From positions 88,739,340-88,803,339 of the forward strand of contig CM043971.1 of NCBI GenBank assembly GCA_014529385.2: a DNA stretch of 64,000 nucleotides, written 5' to 3'. Of the stretch, positions 1 to 11,129 are shown one piece after another (the stretch's first letter is position 1; each line of letters begins with the position of its first letter). The position numbers and the translations under genes were made by a program. Origin of the DNA: Adiantum capillus-veneris. Lineage: Eukaryota > Streptophyta > Polypodiopsida > Polypodiales > Pteridaceae. The notes beneath the pieces are model-generated. The model was not told the DNA's origin, ran no database searches, and worked only from the letters and a program-made list of their open reading frames with translations.

Positions 1-900
1 AAAGTACTCAAGAAAGAAACAAAAATTAAAGCAAGTGTTTTTTCCGAGCAGTTTAGTCAAAGCCAATGATCCAGTTTGGATTAAAGGCAGGAAATCAACA
101 CAGAAACACAAACGCATGGGATGGATAGCATCACAATGGAGCTTAAAAGAATAGGAGTACCATGGAGGTAACAGACAGATATGGGTATCAAAACAGCAGG
201 TTAGAGCATATGAAGTAACATCAAGACCCTCCGAAGAAAGAAGTTCCACAAGGTATCAACCTCGACAGTATCCAAGGATACCTAAGAAGTAGGTATACAA
301 CAGAACAATATTGAATGATGCTAATGTCTACCACAACTCTCAAGAGGATACAGGAAAAAGACAAATCTCAAAGAATGTTCCTCTTGGACAAGGATCCTAC
401 ACAGGGTATACAAAGATTTGGCTACCAATCAACCATAAGCCAACTGCAGCTATATCAGACCTGCATGAAGATCTCAAGAGCTCATCAAGACCTAGAGCGA
501 AACAAAGTCAACAATGAAGATACAAAGGTCATCAAGAGATATGGATTCCTAAGTCTTCCAATGCTCCTATCAAAAGCCAAATTTTGACAGCCAACAAAGG
601 CCTACAAAAACATCAAAGACTCCTATAAATAGTCTCAGTTGGAGAATCAAACGGATAATGGAGTCTTCACAGTCAAAGAAGGATGGCCCAACCAACACGA
701 ATGCAGATTCAAAGATGATAAAACAGGTATGTCAAAAGAAATCTTCAGTGCCAACTTGGTTTCAAGCCAACTCTTTTTGAGGATTCAAGCTTACTTTTAC
801 CTGAAGAAATGTTTGTAGTAAGTACAAGAATGTAAAATTCAAGTCACCAGGGTGCAAAAAAACACTCTTTGGCATAGTCAGAGTTGGTCTGCTGAGCCAT
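1..900 (+). pseudogene. 3' end of LTR-element ORF with W-L-P-K repeats (copy A)
   Basis: Frame 2 reads as a decayed homologue of the ORF at 47.2-48.2 kb. It has the block RMGWIASQWSLKE at about 113, then GNRQIWV, then GYTKIWLP (about 395-430) and a further HQEIWIPK near 530. These align in order with GKHMGWIAS, GYYEGQKKLWLPK and GYYQGNRRIWLPK of copy B. In-frame stops near 167, 290 and 517 break it. I recognise no known domain; the repeat pattern, aromatic-rich then I/L-W-L/V-P-K, is all that can be said. The 5' part of the element lies outside the window. The assignment as a retroelement C-terminal ORF rests on the matching 3' region and LTR downstream. Confidence 0.6.
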
Positions 901-1776
901 AAAATGAGCAAAGCATTAGTCCCAAAGCTTCAAGTCATATTAAATTTTGTGCTAGGAGTCGTAGTTATTAGGCTTACGCTCAAGCTAGAAGAGTTGAACA
1001 TATCTAAAGTCATGTTGCTCATGCTGGATGAGATGAGCATAAGAGTCGAAGTCTATTAACTTACAATTGGTGGAGTGCCGTAGAGTCCAACACTCATGCA
1101 ATTAAAGGGGTGCCAGCTTGCAAATCCATGTCATATGCTTTTATAGCTGCACCATCTTTCTGAAGAACTCCTCAAAATCTTTCTTGCATAGCATATTGTT
1201 TCCCATGCATTTCTGTGTATGCATAAATAGGATGTCCCATTATTGGACATATGCACTAGACACTCTTTTTTGCTTCCACCTATGCACCTTGAATGGACTA
1301 AAATATGCAAACCAATGTTCCATCATGATACCCTTTCATATTTGCTGCCTTTTTAATTCCATATCTATCAGCAAATAATCCCTTCAGTACTTTATTAATA
1401 TTTACCATTCTAATAAGTATTCCAATAATGCACATATCCCAAAGGCATTTTTTTTCCCACTGGTTTTTTTCCCTTTGGTCATCCAGTTATTAGACCCTAA
1501 TTTAGATCCTCATCATTTTACTTCTCTTGTACATACTTTTCATAAATAAATAGCAGCCTCACCATTATGCTATTACAACGAACAAATGCAACATCATCTC
1601 TCACATCATACTTATTCGGACCAATCAAGATGTTGCAGCAAATTGAACCTCATCAACAAATTCAATGACATATGAAGACAATCAGTCCATCAACAACCAA
1701 TCAAAAACCTTCCACAACCTCCACGGACACTTTTCAACAGTGCCCAAGGACAGGCACTAAAATTAGAAGGGGGGAA
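901..1776 (+). other. Non-coding 3' region and polypurine tract of copy A
   Basis: No sustained ORF. It is collinear with 48170-49348 of copy B: both have a stretch reading CATAAGAGTCGAAGTCTA, a shared GCATATTGTTTCCCATGCAT, and then a motif of the form TGTCCCATNATTGGACAT. It ends in the purine-rich AATTAGAAGGGGGGAA (1761-1776), a good polypurine tract directly before an LTR starting TG. Confidence 0.6.
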
Positions 1777-2305
1777 TGTTCACTGAGCCGGCATCATAAC
1801 AGGAGCTGCTAAAGATCAAATCCTTATGAATGCACATCAAAGATGAATATGAAGAAGTAGTTAAGATTGGCGCTACACACTTTTTACATTTTTACAAATT
1901 AGTCATGCATTGTAATTTCCTGATTTATTCAGCCATTGTGATAATTGTAACATGTTACGGGCTCAATAAGAGTTCCAAGATGTAAAGCATAGGTCACTTA
2001 GTGTACTTGGTTTGCAGATACAATAAGTGTGGAGCCTCAAAGGTCTTGGGCATCGGACATTACACATTTTAGACCTTGGCTAAGGTATAAAAGCCAACTT
2101 TGTAAAGATTTTATTAAGTTTTGGATAATGAAATACACAGCGTGAGCTGCTCACTTCTCTCCTTCTCGCACTTCCTACTCCCTCCCCGGTTGTCACATTG
2201 TAGTCTCGTTTGTTGCATTGCAACCCCGCAGGTAAGAGCTCTACGCATTGACGTAAACACATCACAGTACCCGCGGACTAATTTCATCATAAATATAAAT
2301 TTACA
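1777..2305 (+). repeat. 3' LTR of copy A (3' limit uncertain)
   Basis: Starts TGTTCACTGAGCC right after the polypurine tract. It is related to, but strongly diverged from, the LTRs at 34662 and 49349. The best shared stretch is the promoter: CGGACATTA, then a TATA box, AGCCAA and CTTTGTAAAG. A second shared stretch resembles AGAGCTACGCGTTGA followed by ACATCAC (near 2240-2270). The right end is not defined, because the partner LTR is outside the window. Confidence 0.5.
2086..2093 (+). promoter_or_regulatory. TATA box of the copy A LTR
   Basis: TATAAAAG followed by GCCAACTTTGTAAAG, matching the context of TATATAAGCC in the copy B LTRs. Conservation of this segment between otherwise diverged LTRs supports it as the pol II promoter of the family. 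Confidence 0.45.
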
Positions 2306-2740
2306 CTTCAAAATAAAAAAAATAAGCATAGGTGGAGTATTGGGGCATCATTGCTAAGCATTTAGGTGCATTTTGGGTCAAAAATGATTAGTTCAAAAAT
2401 CCACTGTTGTTAATAATCGCAATTTTGGCACTTGACCTAAAGTGGGGTTTGAGACCATAAGCATGTGTGCTTAGGTCTCATAAACTTGTACTAGAAGTTT
2501 CGTTACATTTGGATGTCATTTGATGCTGTAACAGATGTAATTTGTTTGCCAATGAGCGATTGGCTTTTAGTGATTTTTGTCACTCGAGTGTAGCTTGAGT
2601 TAGATGCAAGTTGTTAGTTGTCTTCCGAGAGATTGACAAACTCTTGTAGCCTCTATGCACTAGTCGAGTCATCTTCTTCCCATGGATTGACAATTTAATC
2701 GTGGTTCTCGCTAAAACTGCAATATGATAGGATAGTGAGG
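2306..2740. other. Unassigned spacer
   Basis: Moderately AT-rich, without a convincing ORF or repeat. The gag pseudogene on its right stops abruptly inside a zinc-knuckle codon series near 2745, so a deletion or insertion junction probably lies near this edge. Confidence 0.4.
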
Positions 2741-4220
2741 TTAGACACCTGGCCCACCCTCACCGCACTTGAAACAACGGTTATCCTTGCGATAATGCTC
2801 AAGCTCTTTAGGAGAGAGTTTGTTTTTTCCTTTGTAAACTCCCTTCTCCTTAGCTTTGTTGGAATTTACCTTAGGAAACTTTTGGACATTGTCCTTCCCC
2901 TTAGGCTCATTGGAACCCTTGTTTTTCGTGGGCTTAGAATTTCTTCTAGCCCCTGTTTGGAAATTGATTCGAGAAGCCACTATAGTATGGTGTATAACTG
3001 CGGATATGGTGCATGGCCATTGGGAGTTGACATACTCTGCCATTTCTTCAGTTAAGCCCCCACAAAATTGTTGCTTTTGCTCTCCAAGATCCCACTTTTT
3101 GAAGACAGTGGCTTTGAGTTGTAGTCCCAAAACTTGTCTACATATTTGTGAATGGATTCATAGGGAGAGAGCTTCAAGTTTCACCATTCAGTGAGTACTT
3201 TGTCTTTGGCATTGATGGCCAAAAACTGTTTCATAATGGAAGATCTTAAAGCTTTCCATGTTCGTGGAGCTTCACCGTTGGCCCGTAGGCTAGACCACCA
3301 TTGCCTGACAGACTTTTGAAAGTGCATAGCTACATGGTGTAGCTTAGAGGACTCCGTGAAGCCCTCATCTCCAAACGCCGCATCAAATTGTTGGATAAAG
3401 GCCAAGACTTTGTCCACACCAAAGGTGCCATCGTAGGTAAGGAAAGAGACGTTCTTCCCTCCCTCTTTGAACTTCTTGTGCTTTGACAATCTCTTCCACG
3501 CGGCATAGGATTAGGCTATGGCCTCTTCTTTTTTATGTTTCAAAAGTTGCACCATTACTTTCTTAAGAAGATGAAGAATTTGAGGAAGATGGAGAAGAGG
3601 GTGACTTCTTTCTTGCCTTTTTCTTGCCTTGATCTTCTTTGTCTTCACCATCACTTTCATAAGAGGAAGAGGATGAAGAAGATGGAGAAGAGGGTGTCCT
3701 CTTTCTCACCTTTTTCTTCTCTTGCCTTTTGTCATTCCTCTTGAATTATGGTGTGGAGAAGTCTACGATGGTCTTCTCCATTTTGGAGGTGATGGAGAGC
3801 GTTTAGCCCGCCGTCTTTGTGGAGCCATCTCCATCGAGGTGGCAGGAGACTCACTTATTTCTTGTTCCTTCGGTGGGGGCTTTTGAATTCTCCTTTGGGA
3901 AGGAGATGCATTATTAAGAAGCAAATTTTTGAGCCCTTCGTATGGATCCTCTTCTTCTTCCCAAATCAGAGAGAGAGGCCTCTTTTGGGAGTCTCACAAG
4001 GAGGCTTCCTAGGTACTCTCTTGTCATGGTGGGGAGCTTGGAGAATCCCATGAGCACGAAGCTGCCGTTGCACTTCACTTTGGAGGGATGGGTTGCCCAT
4101 GGCTTGTTGAAGCCTAGAAACAAGGTAGTTAACAAGCATAGCGACATCATTAGTAGTTTGCTCATTACCAAAATCAAAGCTATCAACATTAATTTCACTC
4201 TCTTTACTATTGTCATCCAT
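2741..4220 (-). pseudogene. Ty3/gypsy gag, degenerate
   Basis: Read leftward from about 4220: an N-terminal segment (MDDNSKESEINVDSFDFG), a frameshifted acidic/lysine-rich stretch (3530-3900), then the capsid core at 3489-3181. The core includes YDGTFGVDKVLAFIQQFDAA and QWWSSLRANGEAPRTWKAL, typical of the retrotransposon gag family. A basic linker follows, and then the start of a CCHC knuckle (CFKCGE) that is cut off at about 2745. Several frameshifts and stops make it non-functional. A PBS and LTR lie just upstream (4619-4632), so this is the 5' part of an element whose pol region is missing. Confidence 0.75.
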
Positions 4221-4618
4221 TCTAGCAACTTTTAGGTGTAAACTTTTTTGGTGTACTTTGGCACTTCAAGCCCTAGTTACTACTCCTATTTACCCCTTTA
4301 GAAAAGGCACTCAAGCTACTGTACCCGTGGCTCGAATACCATTAATTGCAAGGAATAGAAGAGAGAGTCGTTCAACACCAAAACAACACCGGCTCCTGTC
4401 AAGCTTCTAATAGATCAATAGTGGTTAAGCCATAGGCAATCCCCGTAGGACTCCACTATTAAGACCATAGCTCTCGATGGTGATGCCTCTGCACGAAGCC
4501 AGGCACGCTCCAAGGCTAAAAAATCCCTATTCTACTTACTCAAATGAAATTAATAATACCAACCATTTATAGCTAGCTTGAGGACCTCCCTTCTTCAGCA
4601 AGAAAAGAGAAACCTTGT

Positions 4619-4630
4619 GCTCTGATACCA
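4619..4630 (-). other. Primer binding site, initiator Met tRNA type
   Basis: The minus strand reads TGGTATCAGAGC, the standard plant PBS complementary to the 3' end of initiator tRNA-Met. It sits one base from an LTR end (TGTAACA on the plus strand from 4632) and about 400 bp upstream of the gag at 4220. Confidence 0.85.
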
Positions 4631-4631
4631 A

Positions 4632-5847
4632 TGTAACATTTAATGGCCTAGTAACTTGTGTGTAGTGGAAAATAGCATGAACATAGTGAGCATTTCATTA
4701 AAATAGATTCCTAATGAGAATAACAAGAGTGCTTGGGTGGAGAGAGCAACAAAAAGTATAACACCTAGTTAGATAGCATGAAAAATACTTCAAAAGAGAG
4801 AAAAATTAAGCTATTGACAATAGTTGAGGACCGGATTTACATGGAGCCGGTCCCCCCTCCAAAAGGCTTTGTATTTTGGTTTCTCCCATCAAGAGAGACA
4901 TTTTACAATACAATTATTTGTGTTCCTTCAATACGCTTAGCTAGTGCAATGAAGGTGGAAACTTCAAGCACTAAGCAAAAAACTTATTAAACACAACATC
5001 AATTCCCTCATGGTCTCAGACCCAAGACCTCACACACCTTCGAAGATGGTGAGAGCTAGCGGGGTATGAGAGTAGATTGATAGGAACAAGGAGTAGTCTT
5101 ACGAGAAAGATGTACATCTCCTCACGTAATCACTCATATTAGCATATATTAATTTAGTAATTAGCATGGTAGAGGAGATGAGCATGCATTGAAGATTGTC
5201 TCTTGGTTGGATTTGCATCACAAAGCCAAGAGTTGTTGGTGTAGGCCTCCCTTCTCACAAGCTTGGAGTAGGTGGTAAGCTTTCCATTAAATCTTGAGAA
5301 GGAGAGAGAGAGAGAGTCTTCTTACTCCACACATGGACTAGTGTGAGTGTGTGTGCAATAATTCCTTGAGAAAATCACCCCCCTCTCTCTCTCTCTCTCT
5401 CTCGGTCGACCCCTCTTGCTATTTTCTCATCCTGATACCCCATTGGTCCATGCCAGGCTTAGCCAATGAAATTTAAGCAACATAAGTGATAGCCTTTTGA
5501 CATGTGTCCCCCTTTCCCCTTTTGTGAGAGCTTTAGGTAATTAGTTAATGCAACTAAACTCTCATTGGACCCATTTGTCTCCTGGCCAATAGGAATCAGG
5601 CAAGCCATTGGGCTGTTGAATGCTCATTGGACCCCTTGGGAGACTGTCCAATAGTCTTCTAGAGATCTTAATTCTTATTGGTTCTTTTATTAAGTGTTTT
5701 TAAATTAATTAAACTATATTTACTCTAGCCTAATTCTCATTGGTCCACCTCCATGGCCATCCAATAGGAATTGAGTACACCTTGTGGGCATCTGGACTAG
5801 GGAGCTGACATGTGTCCCTCATTCCCTTTGTATAAAGGAGCTTGTGA

Positions 5848-5878
<31 letters not shown>

Positions 5879-6212
5879 TTTCTCTCTCATCTCCTACTTC
5901 TAGGGCTCGCCCCTCCTATGTAGGGATGCATGAAGACTTTTTGAGCACACACAAAGCATCCAATTTTTCTAGTCTTTTGACCTTTGGACACAACCTTTGA
6001 ATTTTGGAACCTTATCATTTTGGAAGTCTTAATGGGCTGAACCTTAGGGTCTTTTAAGCCCATTGTTGAACCTTGGTCTTTTGCAGATGGCCCCCCCTTT
6101 GGATCCCTATTTTCCCTCATTTGGATCCCTAATGTGGCCAGTCTGCCAGGTTAACCAATATTCTAGCTTTTTCTCCCCTAGCACTTCCCCATATTAAATG
6201 ATCAGTTTAACA
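4632..6212 (-). repeat. LTR of the minus-strand Ty3/gypsy element (outer limit uncertain)
   Basis: Begins immediately beside the PBS. It lacks coding signal, contains short GA/TC and GT repeats (5300-5402, 5845-5879), and ends near a TAACA at 6208-6212 where integrase coding sequence of another element is lost. The right edge is inferred from the fade of integrase similarity, and no second LTR is available to confirm it. Short ORFs inside it are not convincing. Confidence 0.45.
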
Positions 6213-6239
6213 TGAGAAATTCATTTAGGAGAATTAGAT

Positions 6240-7222
6240 ATTAGTTATTATGACACAAGGTAGCCCTCATACTTCATCATCAAATCACCCTTTCTCTATA
6301 TGTTTCTATACTTTCTCAATCCTATGCATGCCCTTCAATGAAAATGTATTGGTATCACCGTCTCTTTGCCGAAGAACAACTCATAAGGGGTGAAGCTGGT
6401 AGCAACTTTATAAGAAGTCTTGTATGTCCACAAACACTTGCCAAGATTAGCTTCTCACTCTTCTACATGTGTGTACATATATTTGGTGAGCATCTTCACT
6501 ATTTGTCCATCATTAGCACTCTCAACCAACACACCATTGCTCTCTAGATGATAAGGAGAAGAACACATGTGTTGAATGCCCAACTTCTCCACTAGTGCAC
6601 ACACCAACTTACTTCAAAATCCTTGACCACAATAAAAAATGAGCACCCAAGGCACTCCAAATCAAAAAATGCAATAAAGAACAAAATGAGCAACCGTGTG
6701 AGCGTTTACCTCTTTTACCACTTTAGCTTCAATCCACCTGGTCAGGTAATCAATGGCCACCACTACGTACTTCTTGCCACGTGTTGACTTGGGTAGTGGA
6801 CCAATAGCATCCAAACCCCACTTTTCAAATACGTCTTGAGCTATGATAGCCCCTTGTGGCTTTTCTATCAGTTGTCTTTCACCCATGGTTTGACACTCAT
6901 GGCACACCTTGCACCAATAGTGCACATCCCATACAATAGATGGCCACCAAAACTTAGCTCTAAGAACACAAAAGAGTACTTGATCTTTGCCTTGATGTCC
7001 ACTCTCTTCATGACACTGCTCCAAAATCATACCGATTTCCTCTTTGTAGAGGACCCTTTGTAGTACTCCATATCGACCATATGTCATCATATCTTCACAA
7101 ACCAAAGTAAACTTGCAAGCCTTCTGAACAATCCTCCTCTTTTGCAACTTGGACAAGCCTTCCAAACATTGACCTGTGCTAAAAAACTCATCAATCTCTT
7201 TCAAAGTCTCTCTACTTGCATA
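6240..7222 (-). pseudogene. Ty3/gypsy integrase
   Basis: Starts at the insertion junction with YASRETLKEI. The HHCC zinc-binding region follows (CHEESGHQGKD, then CKVCHECQ), then the core with the first catalytic Asp in WGLDAIGPLP and AIDYLTRWIEA. After 6660 the frame is broken, but SSPYHLESNG (third catalytic residue region) and YKTSYKVATSFTPYELFFGK are readable down to about 6300. A clean frame exists only for 7222-6662. The N-terminal side is cut by the gag-only LTR element. Confidence 0.85.
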
Positions 7223-8081
7223 TGTTGTCGGACGCATTTTGAGAGCCCCATTTTTTGGAAATTTACACATATGCACATAAAGCCCAATGTCAAAATGGTG
7301 TTTTTTTTAGCTTTATTTAGCAAGTACATGTACATGCATGGCAAGTCACTAGCATAGCACCAGCTGTCAGGTTTCTGTATATGCCCATTAGTGAGTTTCT
7401 TGAAGTGAGACTTGTATATAACTAAAATTCATGTAAAAAATTAAAAAAATTTATCCAAAGTTCAAAAATTTATAGGTTTTAGCTCATTGTGCCTCTTTAA
7501 TGGTTTTTGATGCAGTTTTTTGCCCTCGCCTTGCCTTCTCTACGTGTAGTCGTAGGGGGGCAGCTCTCTGTTTGCATCCATTTTTCATGTAGTGGCATGT
7601 AGATTCAATTTTGATCATATCAAGATTTCTTGCCATTCATTTTTCAAGATTTTTTCCAAGCTTTAAATTGCCCCAATTGGAATTGTGCTCTTCAAGTTAC
7701 GACTAGTTCTCTGTAGGGTGATGGCTGTGGCAACCTAGTGGAAAAATGTGTGCAGACAGATTGGGAGGGCATGTATCTATGATTTGGGGAATTGATGTCT
7801 AATTTGTGGGTTTGTAATGTTCAATTGTGAAAGGGGAGGCCCTTGTCTTCATATGCATTGGTCGACGTGTGCTATAAATGCGTGCTTTCAACAGGGTTTT
7901 GCTCATATGTGCTATGGTCATTTGGGTGGGCGTGTGCTTGTAAATTCCCAAGGGAGCATAGGCCGTTTGGTTGGGGTTTACTAAGAATGGTTTTGGTATA
8001 CTTTTTGGTGATGAGGTTAATGTTTGAATGCTCTTGGGCTATAAATCTATAGAGGTGTCCCACTTTTTCTTTTGCCCAATA
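7223..8081 (+). repeat. 5' LTR of the gag-only element
   Basis: Starts TGTTGTCGGACGCATTTTGAG and ends near CTTTTGCCCAATA. It is collinear along its length with 9779-10649. Shared blocks include ACATGTACATGCATGGCAAG, AGTGAGACTTGTATA and GAATGCTCTTGGGCTATAA. The two copies show many substitutions by eye, so the insertion is not recent. Confidence 0.85.
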
Positions 8082-8087
8082 GTGTTT

Positions 8088-8105
8088 TGGTGCCCACCAC
8101 CGAGG
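8088..8105 (+). other. Candidate primer binding site
   Basis: TGGTGCCCACCACCGAGG, six bases after the LTR end. It resembles the minus-strand site of the Tat-like element (TGGTGCCCCCAATGAGG near 14150-14166) and, more loosely, known Lys-tRNA-type sites. The primer tRNA is not certain. Confidence 0.5.
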
Positions 8106-8145
8106 AGTTGCTTGAAGTGACCTTCAATTTATAGGTTTGATTGGC

Positions 8146-9458
8146 ATGATGGCAGAGTTTCCAAAATTTTATGGTCATGTAGGTGAGGATGTTGATGCAT
8201 TCTTTGATAAGTTGGATTTTTCTTCTTTGATTGCAAATAAGGAAGATTTAATGATTATGCTCAAGATTTTGTTCTTTTTCTTGAAAGAGGATGCAAGGAT
8301 ATGGTATGATGAGCATGAATCTTGGTTGAAATCATCTCAACCTTCCCAAGTCATGACTTATCACATGAGGTCAAGAAAGTTTTCCTTGAGAGGTTAAGGA
8401 AGGTAGAGGACCCAATGGAAGTATGGCACTCCATTGAAGAGCTTGGGCAGGGTGATAACCAAAGTGTAGATGCCTTTGTCAAGGAGTTTAATGCTTTGTG
8501 GAGGAGATGGTGTGTTTCTTTAGGCAGCGATGCTCCTCCTCTTATGCTTAAGAAGTGCATGTTTATGAAAAGTTTGAGGGATTATTTGAGGTTGAAGTTT
8601 GAGCTTAAAATGCCACTTACATTTGAGGATGCAAAAAGGATTGCAAAGCATAAGGAATGGAAGCTAAGGAGATTAAGGCAGCTTGGATTGCAGTATGATG
8701 TGGAGCCAAAGGTTTCTGTATGCATTGATGTAGGTATAAAGAGTGCCTCTAGTGCATTATTATATCATGATGGTTCTCTTGGAAAAGAGAAAAAAGAATA
8801 TAATGAGGAGAAAGACGCTAAGATGAATGTACACATTATGCGATCCTTGTTGTTTATGCCACACAATGGTGCTTCACATGCAAAAGCTGATGTTTTGACC
8901 AATTTAAGAGTTAATGAGAAGGAAATGGATGCAATTAGTGAAGTCTTAAAGGATGATCATGATGAGAATCAAGTTTTAGATGCCATTGTTGATGTGTCCA
9001 ATGTGAAAGATGATCATGTGTGTGATGTGAAAGTGGATGTCGAGTATCCCACTCCTTTATGTGAAGTAGTTGAGAATGATTTTCAAGTCAGTGAGAATAC
9101 TTATATGGAAGTGAATGATGTGAATGGAGTGCTCTCTCAAATGCATGCTATTGTTGAGTCTTTTCCAATAAATGATAATGCTATTGAGCATGTTCTGGAC
9201 CTTGTTAATGAGAAGATTGTCGATGAGGACTCTTGCGATTGCATTTGTAGAGATGTATGTGGACATCCCTTGATTGATAAAGAGAATATTGAGGTTTTAG
9301 AAGATATGGATAATGATGGAGATGCTCTTGTTATGCCTCATGTGAATATGGTTGATCCTCTTGTTAAGGAGCCTAAGTTATCTATGAAATGTGGCTTATC
9401 TAATCAAGCATGTTGTGGTTGGACTGGATGGATGCTTCATGAAGAGTCCAGAGAATGA
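8146..9458 (+). pseudogene. Gag with acidic C-terminal extension, one frameshift
   Basis: The first in-frame ATG is at 8146 (MMAEFPKFYG). The capsid-type region reads GEDVDAFFDKLDF and ARIWYDEHESWL, then shifts frame between about 8357 and 8370. It continues as EVKKVFLERLRKVEDPMEVW and SVDAFVKEFNALWRRW. This matches the retrotransposon gag family. From about 8730 to 9458 an Asp/Glu-rich tail of roughly 240 residues follows, with repeated D-H-D/D-V-D runs and cysteines near the end but no CCHC knuckle. I do not recognise the tail. One indel is the only clear defect. The ORF sits between the two LTRs and is the sole coding region of the element. Confidence 0.75.
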
Positions 9459-9778
9459 GATGGATATGCATGAGGATATATAAATGGCTGAGTTAAAGTT
9501 GAAGACCTTTTGAATGAGATGTTAAAGTCTTATTTGCATGCTACAGTAATACAAGGGTCTCTTTGTGTGGTATCTGTTGAGAGTACTTTATGCCTAAAGA
9601 GTATTTGGATTCTACATATGGTTTATGCTTTAATATTGGGAGTCCAAGAATTGATATGGTTGGTGTTTTGTCATGAATTTTGTGTTTATGTGATATGGCC
9701 TTTTGATCCACGTGGACATGAAGTCTTTTGCTACTGCTGAGCATGAATGCTCTAGCAGACTAGGGGTTTGACGCACTA
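9459..9778 (+). other. 3' untranslated part of the gag-only element
   Basis: No convincing ORF. It ends with GCAGACTAGGGGTTTGACGC before the 3' LTR; the AGACTAGGGG is a weak polypurine tract. Confidence 0.5.
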
Positions 9779-10649
9779 TGTTGGGCGCATTTTGAGAACC
9801 CCGTTTTTTGTGAATTTGTACATATGCACATAAATCTTGATGTTAAAAGGTGTGTGGGATTTGTTTTTGTGGGTTTTCTAGCCTGCTTTAGCAAGCACAT
9901 GTACATGCATGGCAAGTCACTAGCATAGCGCCAGTTGTCGGGTTATTGTATATGCCCATTAGTGACTTTTTTGAAGTGAGACTTGTATACAACTAAAACT
10001 CATGTCAAAAAAAAAAAAAAAATCATCCAAAGTTCAAAAATTTTCAGGTTTTAGCTCGTTGTGCCTCCTTGATGGTTTCTGATGCAATTTTTTGCCCTCG
10101 TCTTGCCTTCTCTATTGTAGTCGTATCGGGACAGCTCTCTATTCGCATCAATTTTTCATGTAGCGGCCTGTAGATTCAATATTTATCATATTTATATTTC
10201 TCACATTAATTTTTCAAGCTTTCTTTCAAGCTTTAAAGTGCCCCAATTGGAGTTTTTCTCTTCAAGTTACGACTAGTTCTCTGCATGGTGATGGCTATGG
10301 CAGCCTAGTGGCAAATTGTGTGCAGACAGATTGGGAGGGCATGTATCTATTAATTGTGGAATTGATGTTGAAGTTTTGGGTTGGTAATTTTCAATTGTGA
10401 AAGGGAAGGCCCTTGTATTCATATGCATTGGTTGACGTGTGCTATAAATCTGTGCTTTGACAGGGTTTTTCTCCTAGTGCTATGGCCCTTTGGGTGGGCA
10501 TGTGCTTGTAAATTCCCAAGGGATCATAGGCCTTTTGGCTGGTGTTTACTAAGAGTGGTTTTGGTATAAGTTTTGGTGTTGAGTTTGAGGTTTGAATGCT
10601 CTTGGGCTATAACTCTATAAAGGTGTCCCACTTCTTCTTTTGCCCAGCA
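9779..10649 (+). repeat. 3' LTR of the gag-only element
   Basis: Starts TGTTGGGCGCATTTTGAGAA and ends near CTTTTGCCCAGCA; partner of 7223-8081. The flanking sequence to the right returns to the minus-strand Tat-like element. Confidence 0.85.
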
Positions 10650-10664
10650 ACGTGGAGGGTACCA

Positions 10665-11100
10665 CATATAAGCTTGCTCTATGAGACTACACATGATAGC
10701 TAGCCAATTGATTTGCTCCCTTTTAACATGCTTAAACTACACTGCTTCAAAAAAATTCAACAGCTTCTTTATGGACAAAACCCAGTTTTTGAGAGAATCC
10801 CTCTTTACCTGCCACTGACCCAAAAGTTGCTTAATGACTAAGAATGCATCACCTTTAATACAAGCCTAGAGATCCCAAACTACACACATTGCTTCACTCC
10901 CAGGTGAAGAGTCAAGTACATTGACTCATTGTTGGTGTAAACACCTTTCAAGTCATAAGCTTTAGAAAAAATCACTTTACCTTATGGGTCTTGTATAATC
11001 ACACCCCCTCCTATCTTCTATACAACCATTCTATAGGCTCCATCGAACCACATAGTGAAAGCTTCTTCCAAATCAGGCTCTTCTCTGATATCTTCTTTCA
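10665..11100 (-). pseudogene. Second RNase H domain of the Tat-like element
   Basis: The minus strand around 11060-10860 reads MWFDGAYRMVV, GGGVIIQDP, then KVIFSKAYDLKGVYTNNESM and LTLHLGVKQ. This is the pattern of the plant/archaeal-type RNase H: a D in F-D-G-A, then T-N-N-E, then L-x-L-G-x-K. Stop codons interrupt it. Its position after the ordinary RNase H is what marks the Tat lineage. Confidence 0.7.
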
Positions 11101-11129
11101 CCACCCTTGGATGCATCGGTAGATTTTCC

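Larger units (their letters stand above)
7223..10649 (+). mobile_element. Gag-only (TR-GAG-type) LTR retrotransposon
   Basis: Two direct repeats (7223-8081 and 9779-10649) flank a PBS-like site, a gag ORF and a short 3' region. There is no protease, RT or integrase. The element lies inside the integrase/second RNase H junction of the minus-strand Tat-like element. Flanking CATA occurs on both sides (GCATA before 7223, ACATA at 10664-10668), but an exact 5-bp target duplication is not clear, so the 3' limit may be off by about 15 bp. Non-autonomous elements of this design are known in plants. Its PBS resembles that of the host Tat-like element, which suggests a source for the missing enzymes. 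Confidence 0.8.

Noticed and set aside
2080-2357. Overlapping ORFs on both strands
   Set aside because: They lie in the LTR of copy A and have no family features.
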